DNA of 64,000 bases, from the NCBI RefSeq assembly GCF_951805225.1, contig NZ_OX638201.1:5394001-5458000 (forward strand), read 5' to 3'. Below the pieces are notes generated by a model, which had not been told where the DNA came from, searched no databases, and saw only the letters and a list, made by a program, of their open reading frames with translations. Position 1 is the first letter of the stretch. Each line of letters opens with the position of its first letter. This DNA comes from an uncultured Flavobacterium sp. GTDB lineage: Bacteria; Bacteroidota; Bacteroidia; Flavobacteriales; Flavobacteriaceae. Below are positions 51,959 through 59,936 of the stretch, in pieces. The translations under genes and the position numbers were made by a program.

Positions 51959-52122
51959 AAATTATTTTTTGAGGTATAAATATAACGAAATAAACACATT
52001 TAATATTTTATGATTCTTTAAAGATTTTTTTTGCTTTTATGTCCAAAAGTATTTCTTTGGGATAAACGATTTCTCTACTTTTGTAGTTGCCGAAACGAGA
52101 TTCGGTTAAAAAGTGAAATTCT

Positions 52123-52998
52123 ATGATTAGCATCGATCCAAAAGAAGTTACAACGGCAAAATTGCATGGTTATTTACAAAGTGCTGTCGGACCCAGACCA
52201 ATTGCATTTGCAAGTACAATTAGTACAAAAGGAATCCCGAATTTGTCGCCTTTTAGTTTCTTTAATGTGTTCAGTGCCAATCCTCCAATTTTGGTTTTTT
52301 CTCCGGCACGTCGTGTACGCGATAATACCGTAAAACACACTTTGATTAATGCCGAAGCAACTCGTGAGGTAGTAATTAATGTAGTCAATTATGATTTGGT
52401 GCAACAAACATCATTAGCCAGCACTGAATATGCTGAAGGTGTAAACGAATTTATAAAAGCAGGATTAACGCAAATACCGTCAGATTTGGTAAAACCATAT
52501 CGCGTGAAAGAGTCTCCGGTGCAGTTTGAATGCAAAATCACGCAGATAATTCCATTGGGAACAGAAGGCGGCGCAGGAAATTTGATTCTTTGTGAAGTGG
52601 TTAAAATGCATATTCATGAAGCTATTTTAGACGAAAACGGAGCGATCGATCAGCATAAAATAGATTTGGTTTCAAGATTGGGAAGTAATTGGTATTCAAG
52701 GTCAAATCAAGGACTTTTTGAAGTGCCAAAACCGCTTACAACTTTAGGAGTAGGCGTAGATGTGATTCCTAATTATATCAAGGAAAGCGCCGTATTTGAC
52801 GGAAATGATCTTGGAAAATTAGGCAATATAGAAGCCTTGCCTACGACGGAAGAAGTTAGTATATTTGTGAAAGAAAATTTTTCAGTGAAAGGGGTTTTAA
52901 GCTCGGATGATCAGGAAAAAATACATTTAGAAGCTAAAAAATACCTGAATAAAGATGATATTTCATCGGCTTGGAAAGTGCTTTTAGCAAAGAAATAA
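52123..52998 (+). CDS. Flavin reductase / FMN-binding family protein
   Basis: The 291-aa protein has the split-barrel flavin-binding domain of the DIM6/NTAB family in its N-terminal two thirds: GPRPIAFASTISTKGIPNLSPFSFFNVFSANPPILVFSPA and VNVVNYDLVQQTSLAS. A C-terminal extension of about 90 residues (about 200-291) is typical of Bacteroidetes members. It binds FMN and may transfer reducing equivalents; its substrate is unknown. The gene begins 30 bp before a DUF3127 gene and probably shares its transcript. Confidence 0.9.
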   Translation: MISIDPKEVTTAKLHGYLQSAVGPRPIAFASTISTKGIPNLSPFSFFNVFSANPPILVFSPARRVRDNTVKHTLINAEATREVVINVVNYDLVQQTSLASTEYAEGVNEFIKAGLTQIPSDLVKPYRVKESPVQFECKITQIIPLGTEGGAGNLILCEVVKMHIHEAILDENGAIDQHKIDLVSRLGSNWYSRSNQGLFEVPKPLTTLGVGVDVIPNYIKESAVFDGNDLGKLGNIEALPTTEEVSIFVKENFSVKGVLSSDDQEKIHLEAKKYLNKDDISSAWKVLLAKK

Positions 52999-53028
52999 GA
53001 AAAGAAACAATAATTAATATAGAAGAAG

Positions 53029-53400
53029 ATGGAAGTTACAGGAAAAGTAAAAGTGGTTAACCCAGAGCAACAAGTTAGTGCTGCATTCAAAAAAAGAGAG
53101 TTGGTTGTTACCACAGATGAGCAGTATCCACAGCATATTTTGATCGAATTTACACAAGATAAATGCGATTTATTAAGTAGCTACAAACAAGGAGAGGCAG
53201 TAAAAGTTTCTATCAATTTAAGAGGAAGAGAATGGGTTAATCCACAAGGAGAAACCAGATATTTCAATAGTATTCAAGGTTGGAGAATCGAAAGATTAGC
53301 GCCAGAAGGTCCTGGACAAACGGCTCCAATGCCTGCAGCAGAAGCTTTTGCTCCGGCAACTAATTTAAACGAAGACGAACCAGACGATTTACCTTTCTAA
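53029..53400 (+). CDS. DUF3127 OB-fold protein
   Basis: The 123-aa protein has an OB-fold core (MEVTGKVKVVNPEQQVSAAFKKRELVV, LLSSYKQGEAVKVSINLRGREW, NSIQGWRIERL) and a Pro/Ala linker ending in an acidic tail (EDEPDDLPF). That tail strongly resembles the acidic DDxPF tip of single-stranded DNA-binding protein. The family is annotated only as a domain of unknown function. The SSB-like C-terminus suggests contact with replication or repair partners, which is inferred. Confidence 0.88.
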   Translation: MEVTGKVKVVNPEQQVSAAFKKRELVVTTDEQYPQHILIEFTQDKCDLLSSYKQGEAVKVSINLRGREWVNPQGETRYFNSIQGWRIERLAPEGPGQTAPMPAAEAFAPATNLNEDEPDDLPF

Positions 53401-53420
53401 GAAGTAAATTTTAAAGTTAT

Positions 53421-53478
53421 AAATTCCAAATTCCAATTCATAAATATGTAATTGGGGTTTGGAATTTTGTTTTTATTT
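53421..53478 (+). terminator. Terminator after the DUF3127 gene
   Basis: AAATTCCAAATTCCAATT pairs with AATTGGGGTTTGGAATTT around 12 nt and is followed by TTGTTTTTATTTG. Another hairpin of the AAATTCCA type. Confidence 0.7.
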
Positions 53479-53487
53479 GTAATTTTT

Positions 53488-53585
53488 GTCATTTCGACGG
53501 AGGAGAAATCTTCGCGAGAAGCTCGACAAAGATTGGGTTTTCGTTGCGGAGTTTCTTACGGAGATTTCTCCTTCGTCGAAATGAC
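53488..53585. repeat. GTCATTTCGAC inverted element
   Basis: GTCATTTCGACGGAGGAGAA at the left and TTCTCCTTCGTCGAAATGAC at the right are complementary. Between them lies GCTCGACAAAGATTGG. The element is about 98 bp and shares its left half with 41297-41345. A second small palindrome (CTTTGTCAAAGTTCAAAACT with its partner) follows at 53613-53645. Confidence 0.85.
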
Positions 53586-53696
53586 AAGATCATGGATAAA
53601 ACTAGCGTGTTGATCTTTGTCAAAGTTCAAAACTTTGACAAAGATTCTCTCTAAGTTTGGAATTTAGAATTTAAAAATTGGAATTTTATTTAAAAG

Positions 53697-54335
53697 ATGC
53701 ATTATATATTTGAAGAACTATTTTTTCCTCCGGTTTCAGAAGCTGACGAAGAAGGAATTCTGGCAGTTGGCGGCGATTTAAATCCGGAAAGATTAGAGTT
53801 GGCTTACAAAAGCGGAATTTTTCCTTGGTTTAATGAAGGCGAACCTATACTTTGGTGGGCACCGGATCCCAGAATGGTTTTGTTTTTGGATGAATTAATT
53901 ATCTCCAAAAGCATGAGAAATGTATTGAATAGAAATCAGTTTAAAGTTACTCTTAATGCAAGTTTTAAAGATGTGATGTTGAATTGCCAAAAAATAGAAC
54001 GCGAGGGTCAAAACGGAACATGGATTTCGGACGAAATGATTGAAGCTTATTGCAAATTGAACGAAAAAGGAATTGCAAAATCTATTGAAGTTTGGCAAGA
54101 TGAGGTTTTAGTTGGAGGTTTGTATGGGATTGATTTAGGACACGTTTTTTGTGGCGAAAGTATGTTTTCAAAAGTATCAAATGCATCAAAAGTAGCTTTT
54201 ATCGCTTTGGTTAATTATTTAGAAAAAAAGAATTACAAACTTTTAGATTGTCAGGTTTATAATTCGCATTTGGAGAGTTTAGGCTGTCGCGAAATTGATC
54301 GTGATGAATTTATGTCTATTTTAAAAAGTAAATAA
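53697..54335 (+). CDS. aat: Leucyl/phenylalanyl-tRNA--protein transferase
   Basis: Aat adds Leu or Phe to proteins with N-terminal Arg or Lys and so marks them for ClpS/ClpAP degradation (N-degron pathway). The 212-aa length is normal. The signature LFFPPVSEADEEGILAVGGDL, then LELAYKSGIFPWFNEGEPILWWAPDPRMVLF, is exact for the family. The C-terminal LYGIDLGHVFCGESMFS and LLDCQVYNSHLESLG complete it. It is 2 bp upstream of the MOSC gene. Confidence 0.97.
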   Translation: MHYIFEELFFPPVSEADEEGILAVGGDLNPERLELAYKSGIFPWFNEGEPILWWAPDPRMVLFLDELIISKSMRNVLNRNQFKVTLNASFKDVMLNCQKIEREGQNGTWISDEMIEAYCKLNEKGIAKSIEVWQDEVLVGGLYGIDLGHVFCGESMFSKVSNASKVAFIALVNYLEKKNYKLLDCQVYNSHLESLGCREIDRDEFMSILKSK

Positions 54336-54337
54336 AA

Positions 54338-55132
54338 ATGAGTGCAGTTCATGTTGTAAAAGAAATCTATATCTATCCGATAAAAAGCTTAGCCGGAATT
54401 AGTTGTAAAAATGCTTTCGCCGAAGAAATGGGATTCGAAAATGATCGCAGATGGATGTTGATTGATGCAGATAATCAAATGCTAACGCAAAGAGAACATC
54501 GTATTATGAGTCAGTTTTATCCGCAAATTTCAGATGGAAAAATAAGTATTACTTTTCAGGATCAAAAACATGAATTCTCTATTGATGAACATTTAGAAGA
54601 TTCAATAAAAGTTAACGTTTGGGATGATAAAAGTGAAGTTATAGAAGTGAATCAAACAACTTCTAAATGGTTCAGCGAACACTTAGGTTTTGAATGTAAA
54701 TTGGTGAAAATAATCAAAAGCGGAGATCGTAAACATGAAAGTTCAAGGTTAAAAGAAACTTTCAATGTGAGTCTTGCCGATGGCTATCCGTATTTAATGA
54801 TAGGCAGTCAAAGTTTAGATTTTCTAAATGAAAAACTAACAGATAAAATCACAGTTTTGAGATTTCGTCCAAATATTGTCATAAGTAGTGAAATACCTCA
54901 TGAAGAAGATGATTTTGATACTTTTAAAATTGGAGAAGTTGATTTTAAAAACGTAAAACCCTGCGGAAGATGCATCATGGTAAATAATGATCCGGACAAT
55001 GGTAAGTTAAAAAAAGAACCTCTTAAAACCTTAAGTAAATATCGAGTAGTAAATAATTCTGTTTTATTCGGGACTAATATTGTGAGTTTAAATTCAGGGA
55101 TTATTAGCGTTGGAGATGAAATCGTATTTTAG
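54338..55132 (+). CDS. MOSC domain protein
   Basis: The 264-aa protein has an N-terminal MOSC beta-barrel (KEIYIYPIKSLAGISCKNA, GFENDRRWMLIDADN) and a C-terminal MOSC domain with the conserved Cys box KPCGRCIMVNNDPDNG. MOSC proteins handle molybdenum cofactor or sulfur and include amidoxime reductases (mARC). Its start is 2 bp after aat, so translation may be coupled, although no functional link is known. It converges with thiF, overlapping by a few bases. Confidence 0.9.
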   Translation: MSAVHVVKEIYIYPIKSLAGISCKNAFAEEMGFENDRRWMLIDADNQMLTQREHRIMSQFYPQISDGKISITFQDQKHEFSIDEHLEDSIKVNVWDDKSEVIEVNQTTSKWFSEHLGFECKLVKIIKSGDRKHESSRLKETFNVSLADGYPYLMIGSQSLDFLNEKLTDKITVLRFRPNIVISSEIPHEEDDFDTFKIGEVDFKNVKPCGRCIMVNNDPDNGKLKKEPLKTLSKYRVVNNSVLFGTNIVSLNSGIISVGDEIVF

Positions 55133-55839
55133 AAATTCAGTTTTGTAAAGCTCCAGTTTATCGTATTAAAAAGTACTAATTCATTTTTTAAAGTAGGTAA
55201 TTCCAGAATTAATTTTAAGGTTTCGTGTGCCATCATTGTACCAATAATTCCGGGCAAAGTCCCTAAAACTCCATTCAAATTACAATTCGGAACATCTTTT
55301 GGATCAGGCATTTCAGGAAATAGATCACGTAGATTTTTACTTCCATTATGGTTGAAAACCGCAACCTGACCTTCAAATTTTAAAATACTTCCGTAAACTA
55401 ATGGTTTTTGTAAAGCAACGCAAGTATCATTTACCAAATAACGTGTTGCAAAATTGTCAGAACCATCAACTATAATATCATATTGCTGAATAATTTCACT
55501 TGCATTTTTTGATGTCAGTTTTTCGTTTATGGCTTTAACTTCAATTAAAGGATTTAGTTTTGAAACAACGTCTTTTGCAACAAGTGATTTGCTTTGACCA
55601 ATTTCATTTTCGGTATATAAAATTTGTCTATGCAGATTATGAATTTCGATTGTATCAAAATCCATTATTCCAATAAAACCGACACCAGCCGTCGCAATAT
55701 ATTGTAAAATTGGACATCCCAAACCTCCGGCGCCAATAACTAAAACTTTTGCTTTTTTTAGTTTTTCCTGTCCTTCGTCACCAATTTCAGGTAATATAGT
55801 TTGTCTGTTATAACGAAGGAATTCTTGTATAATGCTCAT
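55129..55839 (-). CDS. thiF: ThiF/MoeB-type adenylyltransferase without zinc site
   Basis: ThiF adenylates the C-terminus of ThiS so it can accept sulfur for thiazole formation. The 236-aa protein shows the ATP-binding loop VLVIGAGGLGCPIL, the DFDTIEIHNLHRQILY segment, the DNFATRYLVND block and GVLGTLPGIIG. The usual zinc CxxC is replaced (NLRDLFPEMPDP where relatives have CLRCLFPE), and the C-terminal CxxC is missing because the protein ends early. The Cys in VPNCNLNGV, where the catalytic Cys lies in relatives, is kept. It is the last gene of the thiamine operon. Confidence 0.88.
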   Translation of the reverse strand: MSIIQEFLRYNRQTILPEIGDEGQEKLKKAKVLVIGAGGLGCPILQYIATAGVGFIGIMDFDTIEIHNLHRQILYTENEIGQSKSLVAKDVVSKLNPLIEVKAINEKLTSKNASEIIQQYDIIVDGSDNFATRYLVNDTCVALQKPLVYGSILKFEGQVAVFNHNGSKNLRDLFPEMPDPKDVPNCNLNGVLGTLPGIIGTMMAHETLKLILELPTLKNELVLFNTINWSFTKLNF

Positions 55840-55920
55840 TTAATTTAAGTCTTAAAGTTGTAAAGTCGAAGGTCAAAAGTCGAAATTGAAAGCTGGAATT
55901 GAAGTAAAAAGCATTTTACT

Positions 55921-57057
55921 TTAGACTTTAAGACTTTCCACTTTATGACTATATATTTTGTCCCAATCTTTCCAAACGGGTTCGTAACCTGAGTTTTTTA
56001 TAATTTCAGCAATTTCTTTAGCGGAACGTTCATCGCTAATTTCAAATTGTTCCAATGATTGCGGATCAACGACATAACCACCGGGATTTGTTTTAGATCC
56101 CGCGCTCATACTTGTAACGCCAATTGGAATAATGTTGTTTCTGAATTTCTCATTTTCACGAGTCGAAATTGAGATTTCGAGATCTTCATTCCATAAACGA
56201 TAAGCACAAATAAGTTGAGTCAAATCTTTATCATCCATAATAAAATTGGGCTCAATAATGCCTTCCGCAGGACGTAATCTCGGAAATGAAACGGAATATT
56301 TAGTCTGCCAATATTTTTTCTGAAGATAGTCGAGATGTAAAGCATTGAAAAAACTATCTGTTCTCCAATCTTCTAAACCTAACAAAACGCCTAAGCCAAT
56401 TTTATGAATTCCGGCGGTTCCTATTCTATCCGGAGTTTCTAATCTATAATCGAAATTTGATTTTTTACCCTTTGTATGGTATTTTTTATAGACTTCCTGA
56501 TGATAAGTTTCCTGATATACCAAAACGGAATATACTCCGGCTTCATGCAAACGTTCATAATCTTCGGTAGGAAGCGGTTGAACTTCAACGGAAATAATCG
56601 AAAATTGTTTTCGAATTAAAGTAATTGCGTTCAGGAAATAATTAATATTTACAGTATAATTTGCTTCGCCGGTTACTAATAAAACATGATCAAAACCAGT
56701 GTTTTTTAATGCTTCGACTTCAAGTTTAATTTCGGCATCAGAAAGTGTTTTTCGTTTGATTTTATTGTCTAAACTAAAACCACAATAGGTACAAATGTTC
56801 TGGCATTCATTGCTTAAATAAAGCGGAGCATACATTTGTATGGTTTTTCCAAAACGTTTTTTGGTGATTTCATGACATTGTTGCGCCATTTGCTCCAAAT
56901 AATTTTGTGCAGCAGGAGAAATCAAAATCAAAAAGTCCTCAAGATTTCGTTTGGTTTTAGACAAAGAGCGTTCGACATCTTTTGATGAGGTTTGGTATAT
57001 TTTAGATTGAATGGAATCCCAGTTATATTGTTTAAAAACTGATTTAAATGTTTTCAT
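55921..57057 (-). CDS. thiH: 2-iminoacetate synthase ThiH
   Basis: ThiH is a radical-SAM enzyme that cleaves tyrosine to dehydroglycine for the thiazole ring. The 378-aa protein has the CxxxCxxC cluster motif (NECQNICTYCGFS) near residue 90 and the HKIGLGVLLGLEDWRTD and MSAGSKTNPGG blocks. ThiH in place of ThiO implies tyrosine-based synthesis. The last residues (SHKVESLKV) are encoded by AAAGTCT-type periodic repeat sequence that continues past the stop codon, so the tail is probably not conserved. Confidence 0.96.
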   Translation of the reverse strand: MKTFKSVFKQYNWDSIQSKIYQTSSKDVERSLSKTKRNLEDFLILISPAAQNYLEQMAQQCHEITKKRFGKTIQMYAPLYLSNECQNICTYCGFSLDNKIKRKTLSDAEIKLEVEALKNTGFDHVLLVTGEANYTVNINYFLNAITLIRKQFSIISVEVQPLPTEDYERLHEAGVYSVLVYQETYHQEVYKKYHTKGKKSNFDYRLETPDRIGTAGIHKIGLGVLLGLEDWRTDSFFNALHLDYLQKKYWQTKYSVSFPRLRPAEGIIEPNFIMDDKDLTQLICAYRLWNEDLEISISTRENEKFRNNIIPIGVTSMSAGSKTNPGGYVVDPQSLEQFEISDERSAKEIAEIIKNSGYEPVWKDWDKIYSHKVESLKV

Positions 57058-57203
57058 TGGATTGTGTTTTAACTGCGAGTATTTTTTTACCGCAGAGTAC
57101 GCTAAGATTTACGCAAAGTTCGCTAAGCTTTGTGTTCTTTATGCTTGTCTAAAAGTTCGCAAAGCTTAGTGAACTTTGAGAAAAAACCTTGCGAACTTTG
57201 CGG
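57058..57203. repeat. CGCAAAGTTCGCAAG-type repeat between thiG and thiH
   Basis: The 146-bp spacer is filled by variants of CGCTAAGATTTACGCAAAGT, GTTCGCAAAGCTTAGTGAAC and CTTGCGAACTTTGCGGTTAA, with a complementary pair (ACCGCAGAG at the left, CTTTGCGGT at the right). It is inside a long operon yet carries no gene. Confidence 0.7.
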
Positions 57204-57983
57204 TTAAATCTCATAAAGAAAAGACGTCAAAGGACTAGAAGCCACGGCATAATTTTGTTGGTTTGCGATTTTAGCTTCGAATGCTTTTCGACCTGCAATA
57301 ACAGCTTCTTTAAAAGCTTCAGCCATTAGTTTTGGATTTCCGGCAACGGCAATTGCGGTATTTACTAAAACAGCATCGGCACCAATTTCCATTGCTTTTG
57401 CTGCATCTGATGGAGCGCCAATTCCGGCATCAACAATTACAGGAACATTACTTTGTTCGATAATAATTTCTAAGAAATCAATAGTTTTCAATCCTTTATT
57501 ACTGCCAATTGGAGAACCTAAAGGCATAACGGCTGTTGTTCCTGCGCTTTCTAAATGCTTGCACAAAACGGGATCAGCATGAATATAAGGCAAAACGAAG
57601 AAGCCAAGTTTAGCAAGTTCTTCAGTTGCTTTTAAAGTTTCGATTGGATCCGGCATTAAGTATTTTGGATCAGGATGAATCTCTAATTTTATCCAATTTG
57701 TTTCTAAAGCTTCACGTGCTAATTGAGCCGCAAAAATAGCTTCTTTGGCATTTCTGGCGCCAGAAGTATTAGGCAATAAGTTGATGTTTGGATGTTTTAA
57801 ATGTGATAAAATAACATCCGTTTCTGTCTCGAGATCGATACGTTTTAAGGCAACGGTAACCAATTCGCTTTCAGATGCCAGAATAGCTTCTTCCATTTCC
57901 AGGTTCGAACCAAATTTTCCCGTTCCTAAAAACAAACGAGATTTAAAGGTTTTATCTCCAATGTTAAACAATGACGTTTGCAT
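57204..57983 (-). CDS. thiG: Thiazole synthase ThiG
   Basis: ThiG condenses 1-deoxy-xylulose-5-phosphate, dehydroglycine and ThiS-bound sulfur into the thiazole phosphate. The 259-aa protein has the family blocks SRLFLGTGKFGS, ELVTVALKRID with the Schiff-base Lys, LLPNTSGARNAKEA, IKLEIHPDPKYLMPDP and VIVDAGIGAPSDAAKAMEIGADAVLVNTAIA. It overlaps thiE by 20 bp. Length is standard. Confidence 0.97.
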   Translation of the reverse strand: MQTSLFNIGDKTFKSRLFLGTGKFGSNLEMEEAILASESELVTVALKRIDLETETDVILSHLKHPNINLLPNTSGARNAKEAIFAAQLAREALETNWIKLEIHPDPKYLMPDPIETLKATEELAKLGFFVLPYIHADPVLCKHLESAGTTAVMPLGSPIGSNKGLKTIDFLEIIIEQSNVPVIVDAGIGAPSDAAKAMEIGADAVLVNTAIAVAGNPKLMAEAFKEAVIAGRKAFEAKIANQQNYAVASSPLTSFLYEI

Positions 57984-58602
57984 ATAACTTTTCGTTTAAT
58001 TGTTGAATTAATTTTTTCTTTTCGTCGCTTTCCGTGATCATTCCGGAAACGGCAATTCCGTGAATTCCAGTTTCCATTAACGGACTTATATCTTTTAAAT
58101 TGATTCCGCCAATGGCATAAACCGGAATTGAAATTTTGTTTTTTTTCATTTTTTGAAGAATCTCAAAATAACCCGATAAGCCTAAGATCGGACTTAATTT
58201 TTCTTTTGTAGCAGTAAATCTAAAAGGGCCTAAACCAATATAATCACAGCCATTTTTTACATGATTTTCAATATCTTCAAAAGTATTTGCGGTTCCTCCA
58301 ATGATTTTTGTATTTCCCAGAATTGCTCTTGCTTCAGCTATATTCATGTCGGTCAAACCTAAATGTACTCCGTCTGCCGCAATTTGTTGGGCGAGATATA
58401 AGTTGTCGTTTACGATAAAATTGGCGAGATATTCTTCGCATAAAAATTTTACCGCTTCCGCTAAAGCAAAAGTGTCTTTGGCAGTTTGATCTTTGAAACG
58501 CATTTGCACCCAATCACATCCGGCATCGAGTGCGTGATGGATATTATACAATTGTTCTTCGATTGTTTTTCCTTGTGAGATATATTGCAATTTATTGTAC
58601 AT
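57964..58602 (-). CDS. thiE: Thiamine phosphate synthase ThiE
   Basis: ThiE joins HMP-PP and thiazole phosphate into thiamine phosphate. The 212-aa TIM barrel has WVQMRFKDQT, ANFIVNDNLYLAQQIAADGVHLG (substrate and Mg Asp), GGTANTFEDI, DYIGLGPFRFTATKEKLSPILGL, and AIGGIN ... GIAVSGMI. It differs from the second ThiE-like gene at 59314 in keeping all these motifs, so it is the likely true synthase. It overlaps thiD by 11 bp and thiG by 20 bp. Confidence 0.95.
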   Translation of the reverse strand: MYNKLQYISQGKTIEEQLYNIHHALDAGCDWVQMRFKDQTAKDTFALAEAVKFLCEEYLANFIVNDNLYLAQQIAADGVHLGLTDMNIAEARAILGNTKIIGGTANTFEDIENHVKNGCDYIGLGPFRFTATKEKLSPILGLSGYFEILQKMKKNKISIPVYAIGGINLKDISPLMETGIHGIAVSGMITESDEKKKLIQQLNEKLYANVIV

Positions 58603-59347
58603 AATGATATCCGATTAAATGGTTAGTTGAACTCAGGTATTTTTCTATGTAGGTTTTAGCATTTTTACAAGCTTCTTCTGGAGTTTGATTCAATGCCAGA
58701 TTTGCGGCGATTGCTGATGATAAAACACAGCCGGAACCATGTTTTTCAAAGCATTTTTTTTCTGAAGGCAATAAATCAATAATTTCATTTTTCAAGAACA
58801 AACGATCAGTCCCAATTTCAGCTGAATTATGTCCTCCTTTTAGCAAAATGTTAGTTGGCATTTCATTCTGTAACCAAAGTTTTTCTGAAAAAAAACCAGG
58901 GAATAAAATTTCTATTTCATTATAATTTGGCGTAATCAATTCGATTTTAGATAGAATTTTATTCAAGTCTAATCGATCTTCAATTTTTATGAATTCAAAT
59001 TCTGTTGTTGATTTTAAAACAGGATCCCAAACAATTTGAGTAGTTGGAGATACTAATTTTATAGTCGAAAGAATTCGGTTTAAATAATGTAAAGAAGGTA
59101 CGATTCCAATTTTTACCGTACTGATTTTATAATTTTGAAATAACGTTTCAATAGAACGAATTACAAAATTTATATTTGTCCATTCAATGTCAAAAAACTC
59201 ATTTTCAGTCTGAATTGTGTTTGCAGTTGTAATCGCAAAACCAGTTACCTGATGCTGTTCAAATGTCTTGATATCTGCCAAAACACCAGCGCCGCCAGTT
59301 GGGTCAAAACCCGCTATAGTGAGTGCGAAAGGACGATTTTCTGACAT
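58592..59347 (-). CDS. thiD: Hydroxymethylpyrimidine (phospho)kinase ThiD
   Basis: ThiD phosphorylates HMP and HMP-P to HMP-PP. The 251-aa ribokinase-like protein has ALTIAGFDPTGGAGVLADIKTF, FAITTANTIQTE, VKIGIVPS, VWDPVLKST, LLKGGHN and the C-terminal KHGSGCVLSSAIAANLA anion-hole block with its catalytic Cys. It overlaps the upstream ThiE-like gene by 34 bp and thiE by 11 bp, as expected for translational coupling. Confidence 0.95.
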   Translation of the reverse strand: MSENRPFALTIAGFDPTGGAGVLADIKTFEQHQVTGFAITTANTIQTENEFFDIEWTNINFVIRSIETLFQNYKISTVKIGIVPSLHYLNRILSTIKLVSPTTQIVWDPVLKSTTEFEFIKIEDRLDLNKILSKIELITPNYNEIEILFPGFFSEKLWLQNEMPTNILLKGGHNSAEIGTDRLFLKNEIIDLLPSEKKCFEKHGSGCVLSSAIAANLALNQTPEEACKNAKTYIEKYLSSTNHLIGYHYVQ

Positions 59348-59901
59348 AATTTGAATTGTTTTATTGGGTTTTCATGATTCCAAATGGTTCCTAAAATTGC
59401 TACATCATCAAAACCGTTTTCAAGTGTTTTTTTGATGTTTTCAGAATCAATTCCGCCCAAAGCGATGACTTTTGTTTTGTTATTTGTTCTTGATTTTAAT
59501 GCTTCAAAAAGGTTTTCTTTCGGATGATAATCTTCCTTGGAAATACTTGTAAAAACAGGACTTAAAAAAGCGTAATCAAAATTTTCCAATGCATTGAAAT
59601 CTTCAATTGAATGTGTTGATGTTGAAAATATTTTTTGATCCGGATTAATTAAAAAACTATTTTTTCTGTCCTTTTCAGAAAAATGAATTCTATTAATTCC
59701 CAAATCTTCTCCTAATTGAAGATGATTGTGTAATACCAATTTTGAGCGATATTCAGGTTTTATTTGATGAATAAATTGAGTCATTTCAATCTCAGAAAAA
59801 TCAGATTTCCGAATGTGAAGTAAAGACAATCCTTCTTCAAATAAAGAATCAATTAAGCTGATTTCATTTGCAATAGCAGAAGGATTTGTAATTACAATCA
59901 T
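59314..59901 (-). CDS. Second ThiE-like protein, TenI-type (possible thiazole tautomerase)
   Basis: The 195-aa TIM barrel is related to ThiE but shorter and lacks parts of the synthase signature. It keeps LSLLHIRKSDFS, KLVLHNHLQLGEDLGINRIHFSE, STHSIEDF, FLSPVFTSISKEDYHP and VIALGGIDSENI. This pattern is closer to TenI, which turns the thiazole tautomer into its aromatic form, than to ThiE. The His in STHSIED is at about the position of the TenI catalytic His. It lies between thiC and thiD and overlaps thiD by 34 bp. Automatic annotation would probably call it thiamine phosphate synthase. Confidence 0.8.
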   Translation of the reverse strand: MIVITNPSAIANEISLIDSLFEEGLSLLHIRKSDFSEIEMTQFIHQIKPEYRSKLVLHNHLQLGEDLGINRIHFSEKDRKNSFLINPDQKIFSTSTHSIEDFNALENFDYAFLSPVFTSISKEDYHPKENLFEALKSRTNNKTKVIALGGIDSENIKKTLENGFDDVAILGTIWNHENPIKQFKLCQKIVLSHSL

Positions 59902-59936
59902 AGTCTTTCTTCTATGTTCTTTCTTCTATTTTCTTA

